Shown: piece after piece, positions 41,150-50,494 of the stretch
Numbering within the stretch: position 1 is the stretch's first letter
Layout of the letters: every line of letters starts with the position of its first letter
NCBI GenBank assembly: GCA_023411715.1
Contig: JAEYOM010000113.1
Coordinates: 1 to 63,959, forward strand
Direction of reading: 5' to 3'
Length of the DNA stretch: 63,959 bases
From: Bacillota bacterium
GTDB taxonomy: Bacteria > Bacillota > Clostridia > Acetivibrionales > DTU013
Notes under the pieces: generated by a model
Databases searched by the model: none
The model's input: the letters and a program-made list of their open reading frames with translations, nothing else
What the model was told of the DNA's origin: nothing
Translations under genes and position numbers: made by a program

Positions 41150-41998
41150 TTATCCCTTGACAGCGCCTATTGTAAGGCTTTTTATTATCTTGTCGTTAAG
41201 GAAGAAATACACGATAAGGCTCGGTATGACCATTATGACCACAGCCGCCAACTGTATGGACCAGCTTGTCGAATACTGGCCCCTGAAACGCGTAAGGCTG
41301 ACGGGCAGCGTCATCTTGTTCGGATCCGATATGAATATCAGGGCGAACATCAGCTCATTCCAGGCTGCGACAAAGTTGAAGATGGAAATAGTGGCTATGG
41401 ACGATTTGGAAAGCGGAAATATCATTCTCCAGAATACTGTGCGCATTTTACAACCGTCCATGACCGCGGCTTCCTCTATTTCCTTCGGAAAAGCGGCCAT
41501 GAAACCTCCCAGTATAAATATCGAGGTTGGCAGCGCAAAGGCGACATAAGGCAGTATGAGCGAGATATAACGATTCAGTATGTTTATACTGTTAAAAGCC
41601 AAAAACAATGGGATCAGCGTGGAATGTATCGGTATCATGATGCCGATCAGGAATAATCCCATAGCAAAGCCCGAGTACCTCCATTTGAACCTCTTGATAG
41701 CAAATGCCGCCATAGCGGATACTACTATCGTAACAGCGATGGAACTGACGGAAACGATGACCGAGTTGAAAAAACTGATCCCTATTTTGCCTGAGGTCCA
41801 CGCTGTAACGTAATTAATGAACTGCATTGATGAAACTATCGACCAGGGGTTACTGAACAGCTCGTTATCCGTCTTCAGCGAATTGAACAGCAGCCATAAG
41901 AGCGGATACAGATAGACCAGCGATAAAACGCTCAATACAAAATATAATATTGCTCTCGATACGGATATCTTTTTCCCTTGCCTGACCGATTGCGGCAT
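41150..41998 (-). CDS. Carbohydrate ABC transporter permease (MalG-type)
   Basis: A 282-residue permease with six membrane segments, the EAA loop 'EIEEAAVMDGCKMRTVFWRM' and the C-terminal 'IIKSLTIGAVKG'. It is the third gene of a binding protein-permease-permease operon, starting 50 bp after the MalF-type permease gene. The substrate is unknown; the family transports mono- and oligosaccharides. Confidence 0.93.
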   Translation of the reverse strand: MPQSVRQGKKISVSRAILYFVLSVLSLVYLYPLLWLLFNSLKTDNELFSNPWSIVSSMQFINYVTAWTSGKIGISFFNSVIVSVSSIAVTIVVSAMAAFAIKRFKWRYSGFAMGLFLIGIMIPIHSTLIPLFLAFNSINILNRYISLILPYVAFALPTSIFILGGFMAAFPKEIEEAAVMDGCKMRTVFWRMIFPLSKSSIATISIFNFVAAWNELMFALIFISDPNKMTLPVSLTRFRGQYSTSWSIQLAAVVIMVIPSLIVYFFLNDKIIKSLTIGAVKG

Positions 41999-42048
41999 TG
42001 TTATGATCTCTCCTCCGGTGGGTAAAACTAAAAATTCAATATAATTCT

Positions 42049-42936
42049 TTAGTAAAGCTGTACATCTTCGGATTTGAATGCCCTGTTAAGAACTACGGTG
42101 ACTATCAGGCACAGCACGAGCAGAACAACTGCGACTGCGCTCCCGTAGCCATACTGCATATCTCTGAAGGATTTATAGTACATATAAAGGGCAACCACTT
42201 CGCTCGAGTGGTTCGGACCGCCGTTGGACATTACGTAGATAAGGTCGAAATAGCGGAGCGAACCTGTGGCGATCAGTACGGTATCGATCCCGATGATGGG
42301 CTTTATCAGTGGTATTGTTATATATATTATTCTCTGCCGGAACGTTGCACCGTCTATGGTAGAGATCTCGTTCAGACTTTCGGGAATGTTTTCGATGGCA
42401 GCAAGATAAAGAATCATATGGTAACCGACGAATTGCCAGCTTATGACGACTAGTATGGAAATCAGGACGGTCCTTTCATCTGCAAGAAACAGTATAGGCT
42501 TGTCAATGATGCCGAAAATCGTCAGCAGTTTATTCAATAGTCCGAAATCGGGGTTGTATATGAATGACCACATGAGGCCGATCGCCACGCTGGCCAGGAT
42601 ATTCGGCATAAAATATACGGTTTTGAAGTATCTCGTACCTTTGATATTGCTGGAAAGCGCAATTGCCAGTAATATAGCCAGGGGCACCTCTACAATTACG
42701 GAAAACACCAGCAGCAGCGCCGTATTCCTGAGACTTCCCTTGAAAATATTGTCAATGGTAAACAGCTGGATGTAATTTCTGAAGCCTACGTATCTCTTGA
42801 TATCTACAAGATTCCACTTGAAAAAACTGTTATACAGAGTGCTGAATACAGGCAAAGCAACGATCCCTATATATATAAATGAAGCGGGAAACAGAAACAG
42901 AAATATTGTCTTTTTATTTCTGAGCATTAAATCCAT
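42049..42936 (-). CDS. Sugar ABC transporter permease (MalF-type)
   Basis: A 295-residue permease with six membrane segments and the EAA region 'ESLNEISTIDGATFRQRIIY'. AAGGAGATTTGACA precedes the chosen ATG; a TTG two codons upstream is the alternative. It lies between the binding-protein and MalG-type permease genes. As with the Lpl system, no ATPase gene is included. Confidence 0.93.
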   Translation of the reverse strand: MDLMLRNKKTIFLFLFPASFIYIGIVALPVFSTLYNSFFKWNLVDIKRYVGFRNYIQLFTIDNIFKGSLRNTALLLVFSVIVEVPLAILLAIALSSNIKGTRYFKTVYFMPNILASVAIGLMWSFIYNPDFGLLNKLLTIFGIIDKPILFLADERTVLISILVVISWQFVGYHMILYLAAIENIPESLNEISTIDGATFRQRIIYITIPLIKPIIGIDTVLIATGSLRYFDLIYVMSNGGPNHSSEVVALYMYYKSFRDMQYGYGSAVAVVLLVLCLIVTVVLNRAFKSEDVQLY

Positions 42937-43027
42937 TGTCAAATCTCCTTATCAGTGTGAAGAGCGTGCCGGAAAATCAGTTCCGGCGACCGCCTTACCG
43001 GCCGTCGGAGCTGATCAACCTGCTTTG

Positions 43028-44353
43028 TCACTTGTTCTGTTCTGTAAACTGCTGAAGAGTCTTGAAGGCATCTTCAGGTTTTTTACCAGCAGTGATGGCT
43101 TGGATGGTATTGTTGTACTCATTGCCTATAGTAGCGCCGAGGCCTACATCGTAAAATACGAACAGTTCCTTCATGTCCTTGAGGAGGTCTGCGACCTTCA
43201 GCGCAACCGGATTTACCTTAGACTGGTCAGGAACAACGTTGGTCGCTATAAGGTTGCCTGCTTCATTGAGCTTGGTCTGGATGGCAGGATCGGATATCGT
43301 CTTGATGAATCCGGCTGCAGCGTCGGCAACCGCGGATTTTGCCGATATAGCGAAGCTCTGATCGGGCTGACCGACCCAGCTGTCGGCATTACCTTTGCCT
43401 CCTTTGATTTCAGGGAATTTGCAAACCTCAAGCTTATCCTTCATGTCGGTATACAGCTGCTGTATAGCCCAGCTCCCCATGAAAAGCATCCCGCATTTTC
43501 CTGCCCTGAAATCCGCCTGTGCGGGATCATTGTCAAGCGCATTGAAGCCCGCCGGGAATGCTCCCATATTAGCCAGATCAGCCATACGCTTGCCGCCGTC
43601 GATAAATGCTTTATCCTCCCAGGTGCCGGTGCCGTTGTATACATTATTGAAAGGAGCTGTTCCGCCTACACGGTTGATAATGATTTCGCTGAGCATTGCT
43701 CCGACCCACGGCGCCTTGTTACCAAGCGCAAACGGCGTTACGCCGTTGTCCTTGAGAACTTTGACAATTTTTAAGAGATCATCATAAGTCTTTGGCTCGA
43801 TCAAGCCGTACTTCTTGAATATGTCCTTGTTGTAGAAGAGGCAGGCGACTGTCTGAGTCGTAGGCAAAGCATATACTTTACCGTCAAATTCCAGAGAGGT
43901 ATAGACGCCCGGCACATATCTGTTCTTCCATTCGGTATCGCTATTGAGCTTACCCGTCAGATCATAAACCTTTCCAGCCTGTACGAATGGTTTCAGGAAG
44001 CCGGCAGCCCAGGTATTGAATACATCGGGAACCTGATTCGCAGCCATAGCGGCGGCGATCTTGGTCTTGTACTGTTCCTGCTCGGTGAACTCTACAGCTG
44101 CGGTGGCGTTCAGCTTGTTGTTCTGGTTGAATAAAGTGACTGCCTCCTTGATAATCTGGGAGTTAGCATCGGTCTCGATACCCCAGCAGGAAACTTTTAC
44201 GTTGACTTTTGCGGCGGGAGTAGTCTGGGCCGTCGTACTTCCGGCAGTCGTCTGATTCGTGGCCGGCGGATTCGCAGGATTATTTGCGCAGCCGGTCAGT
44301 ACGTATGGGAAAGATAAACAGAAGCAAAGCAGAACCACAAAAATATTTTTCAT
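43028..44353 (-). CDS. Extracellular sugar-binding lipoprotein
   Basis: A 441-residue family 1 solute-binding protein. The signal peptide ends in a lipobox ('VLTGC'), and a Thr/Ala-rich linker follows (about 22-50). The mature part has the ABC sugar-binder pattern ('EAVTLFNQNNKLNATAAVEF', 'GKCGMLFMGSWAI'). It captures a sugar outside the membrane for the two permeases encoded downstream. GGAGGATATTC precedes the ATG. Unlike the Ig-domain binding protein at 31886 it has a normal lipid anchor. Confidence 0.93.
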   Translation of the reverse strand: MKNIFVVLLCFCLSFPYVLTGCANNPANPPATNQTTAGSTTAQTTPAAKVNVKVSCWGIETDANSQIIKEAVTLFNQNNKLNATAAVEFTEQEQYKTKIAAAMAANQVPDVFNTWAAGFLKPFVQAGKVYDLTGKLNSDTEWKNRYVPGVYTSLEFDGKVYALPTTQTVACLFYNKDIFKKYGLIEPKTYDDLLKIVKVLKDNGVTPFALGNKAPWVGAMLSEIIINRVGGTAPFNNVYNGTGTWEDKAFIDGGKRMADLANMGAFPAGFNALDNDPAQADFRAGKCGMLFMGSWAIQQLYTDMKDKLEVCKFPEIKGGKGNADSWVGQPDQSFAISAKSAVADAAAGFIKTISDPAIQTKLNEAGNLIATNVVPDQSKVNPVALKVADLLKDMKELFVFYDVGLGATIGNEYNNTIQAITAGKKPEDAFKTLQQFTEQNK

Positions 44354-44609
44354 CGAAGAATATCCTCCTTCTATTCACAAATTAAGTAACTCTAACGTAT
44401 AAGCTTATGATTCCCAACAGAATCAAAAGAGATTCCATAAAATATCCTTAAATATTAAAATGTGACCTTTTAATAAATGAAATAGCAATATTCTGTTAAG
44501 TCTGCCATAACATGCAGTATAAGGCTGGGCAGTCATTGAATACTTTTCTAGAAACATTGGAGCAGATTTTACATAATATGAATTGAGAATTGCGAAACTG
44601 GTGATATAT

Positions 44610-45005
44610 ATGGAAAATCCAATGAACATAGAAAATATAACAAACGCCCTTGTCGTACTGCAAAAACTCAAACAGCTGCGCAGCCCCGACCAGCGTGACG
44701 AAAACGGGAGCAGCGCCGGCACCGTGCACCCGGACAGACTCGCGCTGATGTATGAAATACTTTCGGTCATCGAAGGCTTCATTCCGCAGACCAGGGGCGG
44801 TTCCTTCGGTCTTGCCTTCAAACAGGGCAGCAGGTACAGCGGTGCATACAGAGAACTGAAAAGTCACATGAGGAGCATGGGCAGGAGCAAACCTGAAATG
44901 CAGCACGTGATGAAGACCCTGAGGCTGGTCGTCCCGGTACTCGATAACAGGCAAAAGGTCTATCTGGATAAGTTCATAAAGATCATGGAGATCATACAGT
45001 CTTGA
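44610..45005 (+). CDS. Hypothetical protein
   Basis: A 131-residue soluble, helical, basic protein with no signal peptide, membrane segment or Cys. GGTGATATAT precedes the ATG; a longer frame starts 27 nt earlier without a site. Its central 'EILSVIEGFIPQTRGG' and C-terminal helices repeat a hydrophobic pattern as in small four-helix proteins. I recognise no family. It ends 32 bp before pflA on the same strand and may share its transcript. Confidence 0.6.
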   Translation: MENPMNIENITNALVVLQKLKQLRSPDQRDENGSSAGTVHPDRLALMYEILSVIEGFIPQTRGGSFGLAFKQGSRYSGAYRELKSHMRSMGRSKPEMQHVMKTLRLVVPVLDNRQKVYLDKFIKIMEIIQS

Positions 45006-45037
45006 CTTTCCGGCACATATAGAAGGATAATATCTGT

Positions 45038-45742
45038 ATGGGACGGATACATTCTTTTGAAACCTTCGGAACGCTTGACGGGCCGGGTATAAGATTTGTC
45101 ATTTTCATGCAGGGCTGCCCCCTTCGCTGCCTGTACTGCCACAATCGCGATACATGGGATAAATGCGGCGGGCGCGAATATACGGCAGAACAGGTCATGG
45201 CCGAAGTCATGAAATATGTCAGTTATTTCAGATTTTCCGGCGGAGGCGTCACGGTCTCGGGCGGAGAGCCTCTTCTTCAGCGTGCGTTTGTGGCGGAATT
45301 GTTCAAAAGCTGCCATAAAAACGGCATACATACCGCTCTGGATACAAGCGGCTGCACCGATACCGGGGACCTTGACGAGCTGCTCTCCTTTACGGATCTG
45401 GTATTGCTCGACATCAAGCATGCAAGCGAGGCAGGGCACCGCAGGATCACAGGCGCAGGCCGCGATAGACCGGCCGCCTTCGCGCGTCTGCTTTCTGAAA
45501 GGAACATCCCGGTCTGGATACGCTATGTACTTGTTCCCGGTTATACGGATTCGGAAGAAGATCTTTTATCGGCCGCTTCACTTATTAAAAGTATGGATAA
45601 CGTCCAGAAGGTCGAAGTGCTGCCATACCATTCCATGGGCTCTTTCAAATGGGAGGAGCTGGGATTTGTATATCCCCTGCAGGGAGTTCCGGAGCCTGAT
45701 GATCAAAGCATAAGAATGGCCCGCAGCATCCTTGGCGCATAG
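45038..45742 (+). CDS. pflA: Pyruvate formate-lyase activating enzyme
   Basis: A 234-residue radical SAM enzyme that installs the glycyl radical on pyruvate formate-lyase. The cluster motif is CPLRCLYC (Cys27, Cys31, Cys34, followed by HNRDTW), and 'VSGGEPLLQ' and 'DTSGCTD' are typical of the PflA group. The N-terminal 'IHSFETFGTLDGPGIRF' is characteristic. There is no ferredoxin-like insert, so it is the short PflA class rather than an activase of other glycyl radical enzymes. The substrate gene pflB is not in the window, which is unusual because the two are normally adjacent. Confidence 0.92.
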   Translation: MGRIHSFETFGTLDGPGIRFVIFMQGCPLRCLYCHNRDTWDKCGGREYTAEQVMAEVMKYVSYFRFSGGGVTVSGGEPLLQRAFVAELFKSCHKNGIHTALDTSGCTDTGDLDELLSFTDLVLLDIKHASEAGHRRITGAGRDRPAAFARLLSERNIPVWIRYVLVPGYTDSEEDLLSAASLIKSMDNVQKVEVLPYHSMGSFKWEELGFVYPLQGVPEPDDQSIRMARSILGA

Positions 45743-45915
45743 TTTGTCCCTGCATCCTGGTGTCCCGGTATCCGGAGTCCCAGCGCTCATCATTCAGTCC
45801 GTTTCAATGCATATCTATAATAACCGACCTGTCGACTTTACGACTTTTTATGACGTCATATCCATATTACCGTCTGGTTATTCATCATTTTTTCACTCAC
45901 TTCCCCTAATAATGA

Positions 45916-45944
45916 TTGACAATAATTATGTATTATGATAATAA
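45916..45944 (+). promoter_or_regulatory. Promoter of the XRE-potABCD operon
   Basis: A perfect TTGACA (45916-45921) with a 17-nt spacer precedes TAATAA (45939-45944); a shifted -10 TATGAT is possible. It lies 80 bp upstream of the regulator gene. Confidence 0.55.
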
Positions 45945-46024
45945 TGAATTGTTTTATTAGTTTAGTAGTTCTAAACAAAATGTTTATGTATAAATACAGC
46001 TTTAAGATGTGAAGGAAGAGATAT

Positions 46025-46564
46025 ATGAAAATCGGAAACAAAATAAAAATGTTAAGGATAAAAAACGGCCTTACGCAGGAAGAGCTGGCGGACAGGAGCG
46101 AACTCTCAAAGGGCTTCATATCGCAGATCGAGCGTGATCTTACCTCTCCTTCCATCGCTACGCTTGTGGATCTGCTGCAATGTCTCGGCACGAACCTTAA
46201 AGATTTTTTTAACGAAATCGACGATGAAAAAGTAGTATTCAGCAGGGACGACGTGTTCGTAAAGGAGAATCCGGAGCTTCATCATGAAATACGGTGGATT
46301 GTGCCGGATTCCCAGAAAAACCGTATGGAGCCGATTATTTTAAGATTGGCTGCAGGCGGGGCCTCCGAGACCGACGACCCACACGAGGGAGAAGAATTCG
46401 GCTATGTTTTGGCGGGCAATATTTTTGTCAATCTGGGAGGCAGGAAATACAGGGTCAGAAAGGACGAAAGCTTTTACTTCAAGCCGAACGCGGTACATTT
46501 GATATCAAATGCGGGTAAAACAGAGGCAAAGCTTCTGTGGGTTTCAACCCCGCCCAGCTTTTAA
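46025..46564 (+). CDS. XRE-family regulator with C-terminal cupin
   Basis: A 179-residue regulator: a helix-turn-helix domain (about 5-60, 'GLTQEELADRSELSKGFISQ') joined to a cupin sensor (about 105-175, 'EEFGYVLAGNIFVNLGGRKY'). Proteins of this layout, such as PuuR, often govern polyamine transport and metabolism. Here it is the first gene, 21 bp ahead of potA, so it most likely regulates the pot operon and itself in response to polyamines. GGAAGAGATAT precedes the start. Confidence 0.93.
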   Translation: MKIGNKIKMLRIKNGLTQEELADRSELSKGFISQIERDLTSPSIATLVDLLQCLGTNLKDFFNEIDDEKVVFSRDDVFVKENPELHHEIRWIVPDSQKNRMEPIILRLAAGGASETDDPHEGEEFGYVLAGNIFVNLGGRKYRVRKDESFYFKPNAVHLISNAGKTEAKLLWVSTPPSF

Positions 46565-46585
46565 TGTTTTGAAGGGAGTCGGAAA

Positions 46586-47635
46586 GTGGGCAAACATATC
46601 ATCGAACTAGTGGATCTTACAAAGGAATACGACGGAACGGAAGCGCTCAGGGCAATCAACCTGTACATCCGACAGAACGAATTCGTCACACTGCTCGGGC
46701 CCAGCGGCTGCGGCAAGACTACGACGCTGAGGCTTATCGGCGGCTTTGAAAAGCCGACCTCCGGCGCCGTACTTTTCGAGGGCGTCAATATAAACGACGT
46801 ACCCCCATATAAAAGAAGGGTAAATACTGTATTTCAAAAATATGCCCTGTTCCCCCACATGAATGTTTATGAAAATATAGCATTCGGCCTCAGGATCAAG
46901 AAAACAGACAACGCCATTATCCGCCGGAAGGTGGCGGCAATGCTGTCCATGGTCAATCTGGACGGTTTTGAGAAGAGGTCTGTCGAATCGCTGAGCGGAG
47001 GACAGCAGCAGAGGATAGCGATCGCTCGCGCTCTCGTGAATGAGCCGGAGGTCCTACTGCTGGACGAGCCTCTCGGGGCGCTCGACCTGAAACTCAGGAA
47101 GGAAATGCAGCTTGAGCTGAAAAATATGCAGAAACGCCTCGGCATCACTTTCATTTATGTTACGCACGATCAGGAAGAGGCTCTCACAATGTCCGATACG
47201 ATAGTCGTTATGCGGCTGGGTTCGATCCAGCAGATAGGGACTCCCCAGGACATCTATAACGAGCCGAAAAATGCATTTGTTGCCGATTTCATCGGTGAGA
47301 GCAATATAGTCGACGGCGTAATGCTCGAGGATTACCGTGTCCGTTTCGCAGGACATGTCTTTGACTGTGTGGACAGGGATTTCGGCAAAGATGAAAATGT
47401 CGATGTGGTCGTACGCCCTGAGGATATCAAACTGACAAGGGAAAGTGGGAATTTGCTGCAGGGACGTGTCAGATCCGTTATATTCAAGGGAGTACATTAT
47501 GAAATGAAGGTCTCGGATGAAAACGGCTTTGAATGGATTGTACACTCCACTTCAATGGAGCCCGTGGATACCGAGGTTGGGCTTATGATTCAGCCCGGCG
47601 ATATTCAGATAATGAAAAAGGTGCAGACAATATGA
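46586..47635 (+). CDS. potA: Spermidine/putrescine ABC transporter ATPase
   Basis: A 349-residue ATPase with Walker A 'GPSGCGKTT', signature 'LSGGQQQRIA', Walker B 'VLLLDEPLGALD' and switch 'VTHDQ'. A C-terminal TOBE domain (about 270-345) is typical of PotA/CysA ATPases. It powers polyamine import with PotB, PotC and PotD. The start codon is GTG, preceded by GAAGGGAGTCGGAAA. Its stop overlaps the potB start by four bases (ATGA). Confidence 0.95.
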   Translation: MGKHIIELVDLTKEYDGTEALRAINLYIRQNEFVTLLGPSGCGKTTTLRLIGGFEKPTSGAVLFEGVNINDVPPYKRRVNTVFQKYALFPHMNVYENIAFGLRIKKTDNAIIRRKVAAMLSMVNLDGFEKRSVESLSGGQQQRIAIARALVNEPEVLLLDEPLGALDLKLRKEMQLELKNMQKRLGITFIYVTHDQEEALTMSDTIVVMRLGSIQQIGTPQDIYNEPKNAFVADFIGESNIVDGVMLEDYRVRFAGHVFDCVDRDFGKDENVDVVVRPEDIKLTRESGNLLQGRVRSVIFKGVHYEMKVSDENGFEWIVHSTSMEPVDTEVGLMIQPGDIQIMKKVQTI

Positions 47636-48459
47636 AAAAAGGATGGGTCTCATACCCCTACATCTTTTGGATGATACTTTTCACGCTGGTGCCGTTGGTA
47701 CTGGTGCTGTATTACAGCCTGACGGCTACCGATCCGTCAGGTGTTACAGTCTTTACTGCAGCAAACTTCCAAAAATTCATACAGCCCATTTATATGAAAG
47801 TACTCGGGAGATCTGTCATACTGGCGCTAGCAAGTACGCTGATCTGCCTGCTGCTCGGCTATCCCGTCGCAATGATACTGTCAGGCAGGGACTTAAGCCG
47901 CAGGAATCTTTTGGTCCTGCTTTTCGTTATCCCCATGTGGATGAATTTTTTGCTCAGGACCTACGCCTGGATGGCTCTTCTTGACCGCAAGGGCGTGATA
48001 AATTCACTGCTTGGCATGGCAGGTCTGCCTCAGCTGAATATCCTTTACACCGATGCTGCGGTCATACTTGGTATGGTCTACAACTTTCTGCCTTTCATGG
48101 TGCTGCCCATATTCTCCGTCCTCAGCAAGATCGACAGGAGTGTAGTCGAAGCGGCCGAAGATCTGGGTTCCGATTCGTTTACCGTATTTGTGAGGATAAT
48201 ATTCCCCCTGAGCCTGCCCGGAGTCGTATCGGGAGTAACGATGGTATTCATGCCCGCCGTCACCACATTCATTATTTCGAAGCTGCTTGGCGGAAGCCAG
48301 TATATGCTGATCGGCAACCTGATCGAGGACCAGTTTACGAGGGTCTATGACTGGAATTTCGGCTCTGCGGTCTCCATAGTCATGATGCTGCTGATACTTG
48401 TCAGCATGGGCGTCATGTCCCGGTATGACAAGGAAGATATGGGGGGAGGCCTGTTATGA
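47632..48459 (+). CDS. potB: Spermidine/putrescine ABC transporter permease
   Basis: A 275-residue inner-membrane permease with six membrane segments and the EAA loop 'VVEAAEDLGSDSFTVFVRI'. The ATG overlapping the potA stop is chosen over a longer frame starting inside potA. It pairs with PotC to form the channel. Its own stop overlaps the potC start in the same ATGA manner. Confidence 0.95.
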   Translation: MKKGWVSYPYIFWMILFTLVPLVLVLYYSLTATDPSGVTVFTAANFQKFIQPIYMKVLGRSVILALASTLICLLLGYPVAMILSGRDLSRRNLLVLLFVIPMWMNFLLRTYAWMALLDRKGVINSLLGMAGLPQLNILYTDAAVILGMVYNFLPFMVLPIFSVLSKIDRSVVEAAEDLGSDSFTVFVRIIFPLSLPGVVSGVTMVFMPAVTTFIISKLLGGSQYMLIGNLIEDQFTRVYDWNFGSAVSIVMMLLILVSMGVMSRYDKEDMGGGLL

Positions 48460-49268
48460 AAAAAGCGATGAAAAAACTCTATCTGTTTTTAATCTACCTG
48501 TTTCTTTATGTCCCGGTTTTCACGCTTATAATTTTCTCGTTCAACAATTCAAAATCAAGGGCTCATTGGGGTGGTTTCACACTGAAATGGTACGGAGAGC
48601 TTTTCCATGACAGGCAGATAATTTCATCTCTGACCTACACGCTGACCATCGCACTGCTTGCGTCGCTGACGGCCACGATTGTAGGGACTGCGGCGGCCGT
48701 GGGCATTTTCAATATGAACAGGCTTGCAAAATCATTCGTAATGAACCTGACATATCTTCCCGTGCTGAATCCAGATATAGTGACGGGTATTTCGCTGATG
48801 ATCCTCTTTATTTTTATAAACCTCAAGCTGGGCTTTATAACACTGCTGCTTGCCCATATCACGTTCAATCTGCCATATGTCATACTGTCGGTACTCCCGA
48901 AACTGAAGCAGCTGAACAAGCACCTTTACGAGGCTGCCCTGGACCTTGGCGCCGCTCCGCTCCACGCATTCCGGAAAGTTATTCTTCCGGAGATAATGCC
49001 CGGCGTGATAACCGGCTTCCTGCTCGCTTTTACTCTTTCGCTCGACGATTTTATCATAAGCTTTTTCACTACCGGTTCAGGTGTTTCGACCCTGTCGATA
49101 ACCGTATACTCGATGGCCCGGCGAGGCGTAAATCCTAAAATAAATGCGCTTTCGACGCTGATGTTCATCGTAGTGCTCGCACTCCTCCTGATCATAAACA
49201 AACGCTCTTCGGGAAGCGAAGATTCGGGCGGCGCGAAAGAAACGGCAAAGCTCAGCAACCTGATATGA
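48456..49268 (+). CDS. potC: Spermidine/putrescine ABC transporter permease
   Basis: A 270-residue permease with six membrane segments and the EAA loop 'LYEAALDLGAAPLHAFRKV'. 'TLSLDDFIISFFTTG' is a typical PotC stretch. It begins in a 4-bp overlap with potB and is followed, after 72 bp, by potD. The tail is charged and Ser-rich ('RSSGSEDSGGAKETAK'). Confidence 0.95.
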   Translation: MKKAMKKLYLFLIYLFLYVPVFTLIIFSFNNSKSRAHWGGFTLKWYGELFHDRQIISSLTYTLTIALLASLTATIVGTAAAVGIFNMNRLAKSFVMNLTYLPVLNPDIVTGISLMILFIFINLKLGFITLLLAHITFNLPYVILSVLPKLKQLNKHLYEAALDLGAAPLHAFRKVILPEIMPGVITGFLLAFTLSLDDFIISFFTTGSGVSTLSITVYSMARRGVNPKINALSTLMFIVVLALLLIINKRSSGSEDSGGAKETAKLSNLI

Positions 49269-49340
49269 ATATCAATCTAATCCGAATACTAATCTGCTCA
49301 GCATTTTTACACAAAGTCATCTTATTGGGAGGAAAGTAAA

Positions 49341-50402
49341 ATGAGAAATAACAGGATAATAGCACCGGTATTGGCCGCACTTTTACTGGCCGTACTGCTC
49401 ACCGCCTGCAGCGGGACCGGATCGGCTTCGGGAAAAGTTACGATCAACGTATTCAACTGGGGAGAGTATATAGGTGAATCAACAATCGCCGATTTTGAAA
49501 AGGCTTATCCGGGTATTAAGGTCAATTATGAAAACTTTACTACCAATGAGGATATGTATGTAAAGATAAAAACAGGCGGTTCGGCCTATGATGTCGCAAT
49601 ACCGTCCGATTACATGATAAAGCGGATGCTGGATGAAGGCCTGCTCAACAAGATCGACATGAAAAACATACCGAACTACAAGTACATTGACGACCGTTTC
49701 AAACAATTGTCCTACGATCCCGGCAATGAATACTCCGTTCCGTATATGTGGGGCACGGTTGGGATATTATACAATAAAAACATGGTTTCAGATCCGGTAG
49801 ACAACTGGGGAATACTCTGGAACGAGAAATACAGAAAGCAGATAATCATGCCGGACAGCGAACGTGACAGCATCGGGGTGACATTGAAGATGCTTGGTTA
49901 CTCGATGAATACAAAAAGTAAATCCGAGCTTGAAGAGGCCAAGCAGGCGCTTATCAGGCAGAAGCCGCTCGTACAGGCCTATGTCGTGGATGAGGTAAGG
50001 GATACAATGATTGGAGAAAGTGCCGCCCTTGCTGTCGTTTGGTCGGGAGATGCCTATTACTGCCTTTCCGAGAACAAAAACCTGGCATATGCGATTCCGA
50101 AGGAAGGCACCAATTACTGGTTCGATTCCATGGTGATCCCGACTACCAGCAAGCACAGGAAGGAAGCCGAAGCCTTTATAAACTTCATGTGCGATCCCAG
50201 GATCGCGTTCAACAATGCGGAATATATCGGTTACGCCACTCCGAATACCGAAGTGATGAAAATGCTGGATCCGGGATTAGTTGCGGACCGAAACGCATAC
50301 CCTCTTAAAGAAGACCTTGAAAACTCGGAAATATTCGAGTACCCCGGCGATGAGGTCAACAAAGAATACAGCGATATCTGGACGGAGGTCAAGGCGGACT
50401 GA
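49341..50402 (+). CDS. potD: Spermidine/putrescine-binding lipoprotein
   Basis: A 353-residue polyamine-binding protein anchored by a lipobox Cys ('LLTACSG', about residue 23). The mature protein opens with 'INVFNWGEYIGESTI', the hallmark of PotD/PotF proteins, and contains 'DVAIPSDYMIKRM' and 'AVVWSGDAYYC' from the ligand cleft. It delivers putrescine or spermidine to PotBC. GGGAGGAAAGTAAA precedes the ATG. Confidence 0.95.
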   Translation: MRNNRIIAPVLAALLLAVLLTACSGTGSASGKVTINVFNWGEYIGESTIADFEKAYPGIKVNYENFTTNEDMYVKIKTGGSAYDVAIPSDYMIKRMLDEGLLNKIDMKNIPNYKYIDDRFKQLSYDPGNEYSVPYMWGTVGILYNKNMVSDPVDNWGILWNEKYRKQIIMPDSERDSIGVTLKMLGYSMNTKSKSELEEAKQALIRQKPLVQAYVVDEVRDTMIGESAALAVVWSGDAYYCLSENKNLAYAIPKEGTNYWFDSMVIPTTSKHRKEAEAFINFMCDPRIAFNNAEYIGYATPNTEVMKMLDPGLVADRNAYPLKEDLENSEIFEYPGDEVNKEYSDIWTEVKAD

Positions 50403-50494
50403 TATGTAAAGGCGATCAGAAAAGGTTTGCCGGATACATGCATAAGGAAGCGCGGTATGTGAACTTAAAGATCTTCCGGGACGGAGGCATATGG

